From Uruburuella suis (GTDB lineage Bacteria > Pseudomonadota > Gammaproteobacteria > Burkholderiales > Neisseriaceae), in assembly GCF_004341385.1 (NCBI RefSeq), contig NZ_SLXE01000015.1, positions 1 to 64,000 on the forward strand: a stretch of DNA of 64,000 nucleotides, given 5' to 3'. A program made the translations under genes and the position numbers. A model generated the notes under the pieces. It ran no database searches. It was given only the letters and a program-made list of their open reading frames with translations, and was not told the DNA's origin. This document shows, piece after piece, positions 7,217 through 15,022 of the stretch. Position 1 is the stretch's first letter, and each line of letters opens with the position of its first letter.

Positions 7217-8386
7217 TTATACTTCAATGCGGTTGGGAGTGAAGGTTTCCCATTTGTTGCAGGCGGGGCAATGCCAGAAAAACACCTGCGATTTAAAGTG
7301 GCAGTTGCGGCAGCGATACATCAGCGATTTTTGCAGCTGGCGGCCGATCACGCCGCGCATCATGTCGGCATCGGCTTTCCAGCTGGGCTCCAGCTCGCTG
7401 ATTTGCAGGCCGAGCAGGCGGTAAACGCCGCCCAAATCGGGCTTTTGCCGCACCAATTCCACCGCAGTTTGCGCCGCTTGCTGCTCGCCGTGCAAGAGCA
7501 GCGATTTATCGTAAATCACATTAATCAGGTCGAGCTGCGGAAAGGTTTTCATATAGCCGGTGAGCACATTGAGCCCTTCTTGCGGCAGGCCTTGTGCATC
7601 ATAAGCGTCATAAAGGCGCTCGCCCACCATGCTCAAATAGGCATGGTTTTGCTTTTCAATCGCCGAATAAGCTTCAACGGCGGCGGCATAATGCCCTTCT
7701 TTTTGCTCGATGTCGCCCAAAATCATATTGGCACGGGTGCATTTTTTATTGGCATCGAGCGCTTTTTGCACGGCGGCGCGGGCGGCGGCAAAATCGGATT
7801 TAAACAAAGCCGCCTGCGCCAGCTCGCAATAAAATTGGGCGATTTCGAATTGATAGGTTTGCTCGTCGTGGCTGAGCCATTGCGCGGTGGCGATGGCTTT
7901 TTCCCAATCGCGGTCTTGCTGGTAGATATTGAGCAGCACTTGGCGCGCTTCTTTGCCCATATTGCCGCTTTCCAGGCCGAGAAAAATCTGCTCGGCTCTG
8001 TCCACAAGGCCGGCGCTTTGGTAATTCTGCCCCAATTCAAACAACACGCGCTCGCGCTTTTCGCCCACGGTGTCGGGCGAATCAAGCAGCGCTTGGTGCA
8101 TGGCGATGGCTTTGTCGTTTTCACCGCGCTGGCGGTAGAGCTTACCCAGGGTGAGGTTGAGGTCATACGATTGCGGCTGCTGGTCGATCACTTCGGCCAA
8201 TTCGCGTGCGGCTTTGCCGCTGTTGCGGTCGACCAGCGCATCGAGGCTTTTATAGAAGCCCACCGGCACGCTTTTGGCCTGCTTGAGCACGGTTTTCATG
8301 TCTACCCGCGCGGCAAACCAGCCCATGGCGAAAAACACCGGCAACAGGATAATCGGCAGCAGCCACATCCAGATTTCGTTTTCCAT
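7217..8386 (-). CDS. lapB: Lipopolysaccharide assembly protein B
   Basis: 389 residues. LapB (YciM) is an inner-membrane-anchored TPR protein that controls LPS synthesis by directing LpxC to FtsH (established in E. coli). The N-terminus MENEIWMWLLPIILLPVFFAMGWFAARVD is a single membrane anchor. The middle consists of repeated 34-residue TPR units (about 45-330). The C-terminus holds the rubredoxin-like zinc motif YRCRNCHFKSQVFFWHCPAC with the four cysteines in CxxC...CxxC spacing. lapA is directly upstream, with 6 bases between them, so the two form an operon. Confidence 0.95.
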   Translation of the reverse strand: MENEIWMWLLPIILLPVFFAMGWFAARVDMKTVLKQAKSVPVGFYKSLDALVDRNSGKAARELAEVIDQQPQSYDLNLTLGKLYRQRGENDKAIAMHQALLDSPDTVGEKRERVLFELGQNYQSAGLVDRAEQIFLGLESGNMGKEARQVLLNIYQQDRDWEKAIATAQWLSHDEQTYQFEIAQFYCELAQAALFKSDFAAARAAVQKALDANKKCTRANMILGDIEQKEGHYAAAVEAYSAIEKQNHAYLSMVGERLYDAYDAQGLPQEGLNVLTGYMKTFPQLDLINVIYDKSLLLHGEQQAAQTAVELVRQKPDLGGVYRLLGLQISELEPSWKADADMMRGVIGRQLQKSLMYRCRNCHFKSQVFFWHCPACNKWETFTPNRIEV

Positions 8387-8392
8387 GCGCGC

Positions 8393-8686
8393 TTATTCCT
8401 TGGCGGCCGCAGGCACGGCCACATCATGGCTGCTCAGGCGGGCGGATTTCTTCACTTCGGCGCGCAGGCGCGCGTTTTCGTTGCGCAGCGAGAGCAGTCG
8501 GCCGAAAAGCGCCAGCAGGCCAAACACCGCACCCACCAAAAAAGCACCAAACAACACCAAAATCAGCGGCAGGCTCACTTCTTGACCGGGCAGATAGAAA
8601 AACTGCACCGCCTGCGTGTTGCTCACTGCCAGCAGTAAAAACACCAGCAGCACAATAATTTTGATTATCAAATAAACCGTTTTCAT
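8393..8686 (-). CDS. lapA: Lipopolysaccharide assembly protein A (DUF1049)
   Basis: 97 residues with two hydrophobic segments (about 5-25 and 38-65) separated by a short loop. This is the LapA/DUF1049 pattern, with the conserved LPLILVLFGAFLVGAVFGLLA. A short charged coiled-coil tail follows (LRNENARLRAEVKKSA). It is partner to LapB, whose gene begins 6 bases after this stop. Start chosen at MKTVYLIIK, with TCCGGAGAATTTG (GGAG) before it. Confidence 0.9.
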   Translation of the reverse strand: MKTVYLIIKIIVLLVFLLLAVSNTQAVQFFYLPGQEVSLPLILVLFGAFLVGAVFGLLALFGRLLSLRNENARLRAEVKKSARLSSHDVAVPAAAKE

Positions 8687-8764
8687 CAAATTCTCCGGAG
8701 GATGCGGTTGAGGCCGTCTGAAATAATGCACGGCGCTAGTTTAAACGATTTGTGTAAAGCGCAC

Positions 8765-8792
8765 AAAAAAAGCGCCCTTGCCGGGACGCTTT
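8765..8792 (-). terminator. Intrinsic terminator of the phenol operon
   Basis: On the minus strand AAAGCGTCCC pairs with GGGCGCTTT (one bulged base) and is followed by a run of seven T. It lies 28 bases past the SphA-like stop and is the only classic non-DUS terminator downstream of the operon. Confidence 0.75.
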
Positions 8793-8819
8793 ATCATTAA
8801 GAAAACCGGAGCCACGGTT

Positions 8820-9713
8820 TTATTTTGAAAGCGGAAACACCGCTTTGAGCCACACGGCGTTGCCCTCTGGGCGGTTTTGCGCCACCACTTCTTTCTGCCA
8901 TTTGAGGCTCGCAAACCAGCCTTTGCCGCTGTCGTATTTCACCGAGGGGCCGATGGCGAAGGCGCGGGTTTTGCTGTGGGCGAGCGTTTCGCCGTGTTGT
9001 TTGTCGGACGTGGTTTGTTGCAGCGCATAGCCGCCCACGCCGGCCGTCCAGCCGTTTCCGAATGCCCAGCCGGCGGAATAATCGGCGTGCAATTCGTCGC
9101 CGCTTTTATAGTCGGTGTCGCTGTTGCGCTGGTTGAAAATATAGCCGATTTTGGCATCGGCCACCACGCCTTTGGGCTGCACATAAGAAACGGCATACAC
9201 AGGCTCGACGGCCCAATGGTTGGTGCCGATATTGGCCAGATCGTTTTTATCGTAACGGCCGGTGGGCAGATAGGTGTCGAGCGCCACAATGCTGTGCAGC
9301 TTGTCGCTGTGGTGGTAGCCCAGCGCTGCGCCGACCACAATGTCGCCTAGGCCGGTTTTGCGCTGGCGGCGGCTGCCGGCTTCCACTTCCAAATCGACCA
9401 GCGGCACGATGGTGTGCAGCGCCAAATCGCCGCCGAGCACTTTTTGCGGTGTGACCCAAATCAGGCGCGGGGCTATCACGTTGGCATTGATGCTGAAATT
9501 GGGCATGTTGAGGTTATCGCCGTTGTGGTCGTTGAGGCGGCCGGCGTGATAGTGCTGGCCATACACCATGCCATACACGCCCGGCGGCGGCAGCGCACCG
9601 GCCATAAAGCCTTCCACGCCATGCGGGTAAATGGATGCGCCGCCTTCGGTGGCATGCGCTTGTGCGGCCAGCGCCAGCAAGGCGATGGCGGGGAAAATGC
9701 GGGTGGGGCTCAT
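8820..9713 (-). CDS. SphA/MetA-like outer-membrane protein of phenol degradation
   Basis: 297 residues with a signal peptide (MSPTRIFPAIALLALAAQAHA). The mature part has alternating amphipathic strands ending in a terminal aromatic/hydrophobic segment (WLKAVFPLSK). The start ATEGGASIYPHGVEGFMAGALPPPGVYG is the signature of the phenol-degradation MetA family (COG4313, SphA-like), outer-membrane barrels found in aromatic catabolic operons and thought to admit hydrophobic substrate. It is the last gene before the operon terminator at 8765-8792. A DUS pair at 9757-9809 separates it from dmpE, so it may also have its own promoter. Transport of phenol is inferred from family and position. Confidence 0.8.
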   Translation of the reverse strand: MSPTRIFPAIALLALAAQAHATEGGASIYPHGVEGFMAGALPPPGVYGMVYGQHYHAGRLNDHNGDNLNMPNFSINANVIAPRLIWVTPQKVLGGDLALHTIVPLVDLEVEAGSRRQRKTGLGDIVVGAALGYHHSDKLHSIVALDTYLPTGRYDKNDLANIGTNHWAVEPVYAVSYVQPKGVVADAKIGYIFNQRNSDTDYKSGDELHADYSAGWAFGNGWTAGVGGYALQQTTSDKQHGETLAHSKTRAFAIGPSVKYDSGKGWFASLKWQKEVVAQNRPEGNAVWLKAVFPLSK

Positions 9714-9756
9714 GGGGTTTCTCCTGGGGGTTGTTGTGTTTTTTTAGGTGGGTTGC

Positions 9757-9809
9757 AGGCCGTCTGAAAGCTGACGGGAGCGAATTGCCGCTTGAGTTTC
9801 AGACGGCCT
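9757..9809. terminator. Widely spaced inverted DUS pair
   Basis: DUS arms at 9757-9768 and 9798-9809 with a 29-base loop, between dmpE and the SphA-like gene. A weak hairpin that could reduce read-through. Confidence 0.4.
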
Positions 9810-9892
9810 GATACAAAAACCAGGCAAGCCTTCGGAAACCCTTTTAAACAATATAAAACAAGAACATGCCGAATCTAAACAGGGTTTATGAG

Positions 9893-9965
9893 CAAACACG
9901 CATGCGGTTTCAGCGTGCTGTATAACGCGCGCGTGCCTATGGCACACACCCTACACACGCTTGCG
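9893..9965. repeat. Dispersed GTGTAGGGTGTGTG-type repeat
   Basis: The 286-base gap 9714-9999 has no gene. It holds a GC-rich repeat with GGCACACACCCTACACACG, related to sequence at 24174-24212 (inside a MITE) and 13838-13935. The exact ends are not defined. Confidence 0.4.
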
Positions 9966-9999
9966 CTACACGCTTGTGCTTACCAAGGCCGTCTGAAAC

Positions 10000-10785
10000 T
10001 CAGTTGAAGCGCACGGAAGCTTGGCCGATGCCGCCGACAGACACCGAAAAATAATCGCCCGGCTGCACCCATTCGAGCGGCACCAGCGCGCCGGACAAAA
10101 TCACTTCGCCGGCTTTGAGGCCGATGCCGAAGCGCCCGAGCGTGTTGGCGAGCCAGGCCACGCAGTTCACCGGGCTACCCAGCGCGGCCGCGCCGGCGCC
10201 GGTGCTGATGATTTTGCCGTTTTTCTCCACCACCATGCCGCAGGTGGCCAAATCAAGCTTGCGCGGGCTCACGGCGGTGTCGCCCAAAAGCAGCACGCCG
10301 CAGGATGCGTTGTCGGCAATGGTGTCTTGGATTTTGATTTGCCAACTTTCAATGCGTGAATCCACAATTTCAAAACACGGCATCACGCATTCGGTGGCGG
10401 CGAGCACATCGGCGGCGCTGATGCCGGGGCCCATAAGGTCTTTTTTCAGAATAAAGGCGATTTCACCTTCGGCGCGCGGCTGTATCATGCTTTGGCCAAC
10501 GTCGATTTCCTGCCCCTGGCTATACACCATTTTGTCGGTGAGGTAGCCGAAATCGGGCTGGTCCACGCCCAGCATGTGCTGCACGGCATGCGAGGTGAGG
10601 CCGATTTTTTTGCCGACGATGCGCTCGCCCGCATCGAGGCGGTGTTGCAGAAATTGCAGCGAAATCTGATAAGCATCATCAATGCTGATGTCGGGCGCTT
10701 GCTCGGTGAGCGGGCGCACGCTTTGGCGGCTTTGCATGGCTTGGTAGAGCATGTGGCCGTAGTGGCGGATATCTTCCGGATTCAT
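10000..10785 (-). CDS. dmpE: 2-hydroxypenta-2,4-dienoate hydratase
   Basis: 261 residues. Hydrates 2-hydroxypentadienoate to 4-hydroxy-2-oxovalerate in the meta pathway. It matches the hydratase subgroup rather than the decarboxylase: IVGKKIGLTSHAVQHMLGVDQPDFGYLTD, ATECVMPCFEIVDSRIESW, and the long DmpE-like GMVVEKNGKIISTGAGAAALGSPVNCVAWLANTLGRFGI. The metal-binding Glu residues of the fumarylacetoacetase-like fold lie in RAEGEIAFIL and CFEIVDSR. Here it comes after dmpC, near the end of the operon. The other member of the family in this window (14231-15022) is the decarboxylase, with which it forms a complex in known pathways. Confidence 0.93.
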   Translation of the reverse strand: MNPEDIRHYGHMLYQAMQSRQSVRPLTEQAPDISIDDAYQISLQFLQHRLDAGERIVGKKIGLTSHAVQHMLGVDQPDFGYLTDKMVYSQGQEIDVGQSMIQPRAEGEIAFILKKDLMGPGISAADVLAATECVMPCFEIVDSRIESWQIKIQDTIADNASCGVLLLGDTAVSPRKLDLATCGMVVEKNGKIISTGAGAAALGSPVNCVAWLANTLGRFGIGLKAGEVILSGALVPLEWVQPGDYFSVSVGGIGQASVRFN

Positions 10786-10799
10786 GGTTGGCTCCTTTG

Positions 10800-10829
10800 A
10801 GGCCGTCTGAAAAAAGGTTCAGACGGCCT
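10800..10829. terminator. DUS-hairpin between dmpC and dmpE
   Basis: Inverted DUS arms (10800-10811 and 10818-10829, 6-base loop) just upstream of dmpE. Intra-operon, so more likely an attenuator or simply paired uptake sites than a full stop. Confidence 0.5.
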
Positions 10830-10859
10830 GTTTTGTGTGGGTATGTTGATGCGCTTGTG

Positions 10860-10927
10860 CAGGCTGAAAAGCAGGTGCGCGGCTTTCGGCCTGCGGCCGA
10901 ATGTCGGATTCGAGAATCCGACCTGCG
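10860..10927. repeat. REP-like palindromic element, copy 2 (truncated)
   Basis: Only the right arm ATGTCGGATTCGAGAATCCG plus ACCTGC (10901-10926) is well kept. The left arm is lost or degenerate. It lies in the dmpC-dmpE gap. Confidence 0.55.
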
Positions 10928-10944
10928 GGTTTCAGACGGCCTCA

Positions 10945-12405
10945 TCACATTTTGATGCAGATATTCTTCAGCTCGGTGTAAAACTCCAGCCCGTGCACGC
11001 CGCCTTCGCGGCCGATGCCCGATTGTTTGGCGCCGCCGAATGCGGTGCGCAAGTCGCGCAGAAACCAGCTGTTTACCCACACGATGCCGGCCTCTATCTG
11101 CTCGGCCACGCGGATGGCGCGGCTGCTGTTTTCGGTCCAGATGGCGGCGGCCAGGCCGTAGCGGGTGTCGTTGGCCAGCGCAATGGCTTCTTCTTCGCTG
11201 TCGAAGGGGCGGATGTGGCAGCAGGGGCCGAAGATTTCTTCGCGCACCACGCGGGCATCGTCGGAGAGGCCGGTCCAGATGGTGGGCGAAATCCATGCGC
11301 CTTCATTGAGTGCGGCACCCATATCGGGCACGCCGCCGCCGATTTCCACGGTAGCGCCCTCTTCTTCCGCAAGCCGGTAATACGACAGCACTTTTTCGCG
11401 GTGCTCAAGGCTTACCAAGGGACCGAAATTGGCTTCCGGATCATCGGGGCGGCCGGGCTTGAGCTTGGCGGTTTCTTCTTTCATGCGGCGCAAAAAGGCG
11501 TCAAAAAGCGGCCGCTCCACATAGATGCGCTCGGTGCCGAGGCACACTTGGCCGCAGTTGACAAACGCCGAGCGCATGCTGCCTTCCACCGCTTTTTCCA
11601 AATTGCAGTCGGCAAACACAATGGCCGGGTTTTTGCCGCCGCATTCGAGCGAAATATTGCGCAAGCCCACCGATGCGGCCTGCATGATGATTTCGCCGGT
11701 GCGGGTTTCGCCGGTGAAGGTGATGGCGTCGATGCCCGGATGGGCGGTGAGGAAAGCGCCGGCCGAATCGGGGCCGAAGCCGTGCACCACGTTAAACACG
11801 CCCGGCGGCACGCCGCATTCGTTCATCACTTCGCCAAGCAGCGTGGTGGTGGCGGGGGTTTCTTCAGATGGCTTCACCACCACGGTGTTGCCGCAGGCGA
11901 GCGCGGGGCCCACTTTCCAGGTCATCAGCAGCAGGGGCAGGTTCCACGGTGAAATCACGGCAATCACGCCTTTGGGCGTGCGCTGCCCGATGTTGAGCGC
12001 GCCGGCGCCGTCGGGCGTGTCGAGACGGAAGGCTTCGGTGGGGTGGTTGGCCAGCGTTTCCGAGAAAGCTTTGAAATTGGCCGCGCCACGCGGAATATCA
12101 ATGTGCGCGGCCATTTTGTGCGGCTTGCCGGTGTCGCGGCATTCGGCTTCGAGAAATTCATCGAAACGCTCGTTGATGCGCTCGGCCACTTTGTTGAGCA
12201 ACTCGATGCGCGCGGCTTGGGTGAGCTTGCCCCAAGGCTCGCTCAGGGCGGCGCGGGCGGCGGCCACGGCGGCATCCACTTCTTCCCTGCCCGCTTCGTG
12301 CACAAGCCCTATCAGGCTGTTGTCCACGGGGCTGCGGTTTTCAAAAGTTTTGCCGCTTTGCGAGCCGATATACACGCCGTTGATAAAATGTTTGAATTCT
12401 TGCAT
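10945..12405 (-). CDS. dmpC: 2-hydroxymuconic semialdehyde dehydrogenase
   Basis: 486 residues. An NAD-dependent aldehyde dehydrogenase that sends ring-cleavage product into the oxalocrotonate branch. Catalytic Cys288 is in NCGQVCLGTERIYV and the general-base Glu in SLECGGKNPA. Cofactor-site motifs VISPWNLPLLLMTWKVGPALACGNTVVVKPSEETP and FTGETRTG are present. The start MQEFKHFINGVYIGSQSGKTFENRSP matches HMSD enzymes of meta operons. The gene lies between dmpB and dmpE, all on the minus strand, with DUS hairpins in the gaps. Because dmpD is absent, this enzyme is the only visible outlet for the semialdehyde. Confidence 0.94.
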   Translation of the reverse strand: MQEFKHFINGVYIGSQSGKTFENRSPVDNSLIGLVHEAGREEVDAAVAAARAALSEPWGKLTQAARIELLNKVAERINERFDEFLEAECRDTGKPHKMAAHIDIPRGAANFKAFSETLANHPTEAFRLDTPDGAGALNIGQRTPKGVIAVISPWNLPLLLMTWKVGPALACGNTVVVKPSEETPATTTLLGEVMNECGVPPGVFNVVHGFGPDSAGAFLTAHPGIDAITFTGETRTGEIIMQAASVGLRNISLECGGKNPAIVFADCNLEKAVEGSMRSAFVNCGQVCLGTERIYVERPLFDAFLRRMKEETAKLKPGRPDDPEANFGPLVSLEHREKVLSYYRLAEEEGATVEIGGGVPDMGAALNEGAWISPTIWTGLSDDARVVREEIFGPCCHIRPFDSEEEAIALANDTRYGLAAAIWTENSSRAIRVAEQIEAGIVWVNSWFLRDLRTAFGGAKQSGIGREGGVHGLEFYTELKNICIKM

Positions 12406-12432
12406 GGCTGGTTTCCTGAATAAAAGTAATCT

Positions 12433-12467
12433 TTCAGACGGCCTGATAAAGATTCAGGCCGTCTGAA
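12433..12467. terminator. DUS-hairpin between dmpB and dmpC
   Basis: Inverted DUS arms (12433-12444 and 12456-12467) in the short gap between dmpB and dmpC. Confidence 0.45.
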
Positions 12468-12472
12468 AACAT

Positions 12473-13399
12473 TTAAGTCAACACCGACAAAAAGCGCTCA
12501 TTAAGCTGGCGGTCGTGATAGAAAATGGCTTTGCCCAGCTCTTGCGCATCCCAGGTGATCACGGGGTGGTCTTGATAGCGGTAGCCGCCGCCGGCAAACA
12601 CTTCGTTGCGGTTGCCCGAGGGGTCGAAGAAATAAATCGTCTGCCCCTGCGTGAGGCCGTGGCGGGTGGGGCCGATGTCGAGCGAAGTGTCGGTCATGGA
12701 AATCAGGTCGGCCGCCATCAACACATCCTGCCAAGTGTCGAGGTAAAACGAAGCATGGTGAAACTTGCCTTTTTCGGCATGCTTGATAAAAGCCACATCG
12801 TGCGCTTTCATCGACACGCTCAAAAATTGGGCAATGCGCTCGCCATCGGGCGTGAGCACCTGCTCGGCCAAATCAAAGCCCAACACTTCGTTAAACAATT
12901 TAAACGTGCCGTCGAGATCATCGCCATAAAGCAGGCAGTGATCGAAACGGGTGGCCTTCATACCTTTCAAATCGCGCGGCCAAGCTTCGGGGTTGTGGCT
13001 GCCGATGCCGTAGCGGTCGTTTTGCTCTTTGTCGGCATAAAGCTCAAACACATGCCCCGTGGGCGCGGTGAAGCGCACGCGCCGGCCGCAGCCGGCCAAC
13101 TCACCCGCTTCGATTTCGGCCACATCCAAGCCGCCGAAAGCTTCCAGCTCTTGCTTCAGCTTACTGAGCGTGGCGTCGTCCACCACCTTGAATGCCATAA
13201 AATCCATGCCCGCGCTGTCGGCTTCGCGCAACACCACCGAAAATTTGTCCACTTCGGTCAAGCCTTTGAAATACACGCGGCCTTGTTCATCTTGGCCGGC
13301 CTCAATCAGGCCGAGCAAGTCGCGGTAGTGGGCGATGGCCTCTTCCATATCCAGCACACGGATTTGCACGTGGCCCGGACGCATTACACCTTTTCTCAT
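12473..13399 (-). CDS. dmpB: Catechol 2,3-dioxygenase
   Basis: 308 residues. An extradiol dioxygenase that opens catechol next to the diol (meta cleavage) to 2-hydroxymuconic semialdehyde. It has two vicinal-oxygen-chelate repeats. The iron ligands sit in the C-terminal repeat at His154 (FDHCLLYG), His215 (FHHASFYL) and Glu266 (RNEVFAGG), each offset by one from the XylE numbering. The N-terminus MRKGVMRPGHVQIRVLDMEEAIAHY fits class I.2 enzymes. It lies 4 bases downstream of the XylT-like ferredoxin gene, the same coupling seen in xylTE and dmpQB, because the ferredoxin reactivates the oxidised iron of this enzyme. Confidence 0.97.
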   Translation of the reverse strand: MRKGVMRPGHVQIRVLDMEEAIAHYRDLLGLIEAGQDEQGRVYFKGLTEVDKFSVVLREADSAGMDFMAFKVVDDATLSKLKQELEAFGGLDVAEIEAGELAGCGRRVRFTAPTGHVFELYADKEQNDRYGIGSHNPEAWPRDLKGMKATRFDHCLLYGDDLDGTFKLFNEVLGFDLAEQVLTPDGERIAQFLSVSMKAHDVAFIKHAEKGKFHHASFYLDTWQDVLMAADLISMTDTSLDIGPTRHGLTQGQTIYFFDPSGNRNEVFAGGGYRYQDHPVITWDAQELGKAIFYHDRQLNERFLSVLT

Positions 13400-13403
13400 C
13401 TCG

Positions 13404-13751
13404 CTACTCCTTTGGTTTTATTTCTGTGGGGGTGCCGGCCGGCACAAACGAATCGCGCCGCACCGGCTCTTCGGGCGATATTTCCATATCGCTCTGGGGA
13501 AACACCCGGCAGGCCAGCACCACGCCCTGCCGGAGATCTTCTTCATTAATGTGCGCCTTGCTCATGGCTTTGCTGCGAAATTGCCCCGACCACACACGCA
13601 CCCGGCACACGCCGCAGCCACCGCCACGGCAGCCCGCGGCCACATCCCGATTGCAGCGGCGCTCCAACGCGGCCAACAGCGATTTACCCTCGGGCACCTC
13701 CACACACAGCGGCGGCGCGGCTTCTTTTTTGATGCAGACAACAGGGCACAC
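13404..13751 (-). CDS. dmpQ: XylT/DmpQ-like [2Fe-2S] ferredoxin
   Basis: 115 residues. A chloroplast-type ferredoxin that re-reduces inactivated catechol 2,3-dioxygenase. Cluster ligands are in AAGCRGGGCGVCRVRV (Cys-x4-Cys-x2-Cys) and the distal VLACRVFPQSD. I chose a GTG start at 13749-13751 because a perfect AGGAGG lies 6 bases before it on the minus strand. There is no ATG in frame nearer the ferredoxin domain, and longer readings run into a repeat. Its C-terminal tail of about 25 residues after the domain (EEPVRRDSFVPAGTPTEIKPKE) is longer than in typical XylT. It is followed by dmpB after 4 bases. Confidence 0.88.
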   Translation of the reverse strand: MCPVVCIKKEAAPPLCVEVPEGKSLLAALERRCNRDVAAGCRGGGCGVCRVRVWSGQFRSKAMSKAHINEEDLRQGVVLACRVFPQSDMEISPEEPVRRDSFVPAGTPTEIKPKE

Positions 13752-13837
13752 TTCACACCTCCTGATATTGAAATATTGTTTTTTAAACAAGTGCTTATTC
13801 AATTTAAGGCCGTCTGAAACTTTTTTCACCGAGCCGC

Positions 13838-13935
13838 CAAACGTGTGCGTGGCTGCGCCACATACCCTACCGCGGGGCAACGCTTGCTTGTTTCATGTGC
13901 GGGGTGTGTGCCATCGGCGCGTACGCGTTTTTCGG
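13838..13935. repeat. GC-rich dispersed repeat
   Basis: The 192-base gap between dmpI and the ferredoxin gene contains two GTGTGCGTGGCTGCGCCACA-like and GGGGTGTGTGCCATCGGCGC-like segments. They are related to those at 9893-9965 and 24174-24212. No gene is seen here. Confidence 0.35.
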
Positions 13936-13943
13936 GTTAAACC

Positions 13944-14135
13944 CTAACGCCCGCGCGCTTTGGCCGATTCACCGGCGATGCCGAAATGCTGTTTGGGCAT
14001 TTCATTAATCAGCACCCGCACCGATTCTTTCGGCGCATCGAGCGCGCGCACCAGCGCTTCGGTTACTTCACGAATCACGGCTTCTTTTTGCGCATCGCTG
14101 CGGCCTTCCATCATGTGTATCTGCACAATCGGCAT
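13944..14135 (-). CDS. dmpI: 4-oxalocrotonate tautomerase
   Basis: 63 residues, normal for the small tautomerases. It isomerises 2-hydroxymuconate to oxalocrotonate. After Met removal the N-terminal Pro1 (PIVQIHMMEGRSDAQ) is the catalytic base, with Arg11 in EGRSD and a second Arg in the SVRVLINEMPKQHFG region. The length, the N-terminal Pro and the surrounding meta-pathway genes make the call secure. The gaps on both sides contain repeats, and the order dmpH-dmpI-dmpQ-dmpB differs from the Pseudomonas order. Confidence 0.93.
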   Translation of the reverse strand: MPIVQIHMMEGRSDAQKEAVIREVTEALVRALDAPKESVRVLINEMPKQHFGIAGESAKARGR

Positions 14136-14147
14136 GTTTTTCTCCTT

Positions 14148-14215
14148 ATTCCCATCCCCAAAAGCAACCTTGCTGCGTTGTTTCGCCTTGCAAGCTTACT
14201 TTTTTGAATGGGTAT
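14148..14215. repeat. Correia-like element with internal deletion
   Basis: The left end resembles TTCCCATCCCCAAAAGCAAC and the right end is GCAAGCTTACTTTTTTGAAT plus GGGTAT, matching the two termini of the element at 55674-55777 with part of the core missing. It lies in the dmpH-dmpI gap inside the operon. Confidence 0.5.
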
Positions 14216-14230
14216 GATTTGTGAACCGTT

Positions 14231-15022
14231 TTACTCAACGCGCCCGCTGATGCTGCCCAAGCCCTGATAGCGCACGCTGAAAGAATCGCCTTTGTTTACC
14301 TGCACCGCCGCGGTGATGGCGCCCACCATCACAAAGCTGCCGGCCGGCAGATATTCGCCGCGCTCGGCCAGCATATTGGCCAGCATCGCCACCGAAGCGG
14401 CGGGGTGGCCGAGCACGGCGGCACCGGCACCGGTTTGCACCACTTGGCCGTTGATTTCCATCACCACGCCCAGCGTTTTCAAATCCAGCTCATGCACCGG
14501 CCGGGCGCGGCCGCCCGTGATAAAGCGACTGGAGGAAGAGTTGTCGGCAATCACCGATTTCAGGTCGAATTTGAAATCTTTGTAGCGCGAGTCGATCACT
14601 TCCAGCGCCGGCACCACAAAATCGGTGGCAGCGAGCACATCGCCGATGTGGCAGCCGGGGCCTTTCAAATCGGCTTTGGTCACAAAAGCCAGCTCGGCTT
14701 CGATTTTCGGGTGGATGAGTTCGTCATACACAATCGCGCCGCCGTCGGGCACGCTGAAATAGTCGGCCAAAAAGCCGTAGCAAGGCTGGGCAACGCCCAT
14801 CTGGCTCATTTTCGCCCACGAGGTGAGCCCCATTTTCATGCCCACGATTTTGGTGCCGCGTGCTTCTTTGCGGCGGCGGATCGCCCACTGAATATCAAAC
14901 GCATCTTGATAATCCATATCGGGAAAATCATCGGTGATTTTGGTCACTTCGAAAGCCTGCAATTCGGCGTTTTCCAAGTGCTCGGCCAATTCTGCAATCT
15001 GCAGGGTGTTTAAGGTGCTCAT
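14231..15022 (-). CDS. dmpH: 2-oxo-3-hexenedioate (4-oxalocrotonate) decarboxylase
   Basis: 263 residues. Decarboxylates 2-oxo-3-hexenedioate to 2-hydroxypentadienoate. It belongs to the same fold as dmpE but to the decarboxylase subgroup: LAEHLENAELQAFEVTKITDDFPDM, RRRKEARGTKIVGMKMGLTSWAKMSQMGV, FLADYFSVPDGG and VIDSRYKDFKFDLKSVIADNSSSSRFITGG. The acidic metal ligands fall in HPKIEAELAFV and ALEVIDSR. Its ATG overlaps the dmpG stop (ATGA-type overlap at 15019-15022), showing translational coupling with the upstream dmpG. Confidence 0.94.
   Translation of the reverse strand: MSTLNTLQIAELAEHLENAELQAFEVTKITDDFPDMDYQDAFDIQWAIRRRKEARGTKIVGMKMGLTSWAKMSQMGVAQPCYGFLADYFSVPDGGAIVYDELIHPKIEAELAFVTKADLKGPGCHIGDVLAATDFVVPALEVIDSRYKDFKFDLKSVIADNSSSSRFITGGRARPVHELDLKTLGVVMEINGQVVQTGAGAAVLGHPAASVAMLANMLAERGEYLPAGSFVMVGAITAAVQVNKGDSFSVRYQGLGSISGRVE

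Noticed and set aside
9744..9947. 67-residue minus-strand frame in the gap before dmpE
   Set aside because: Built from DUS and dispersed repeat sequence, with no ribosome site.
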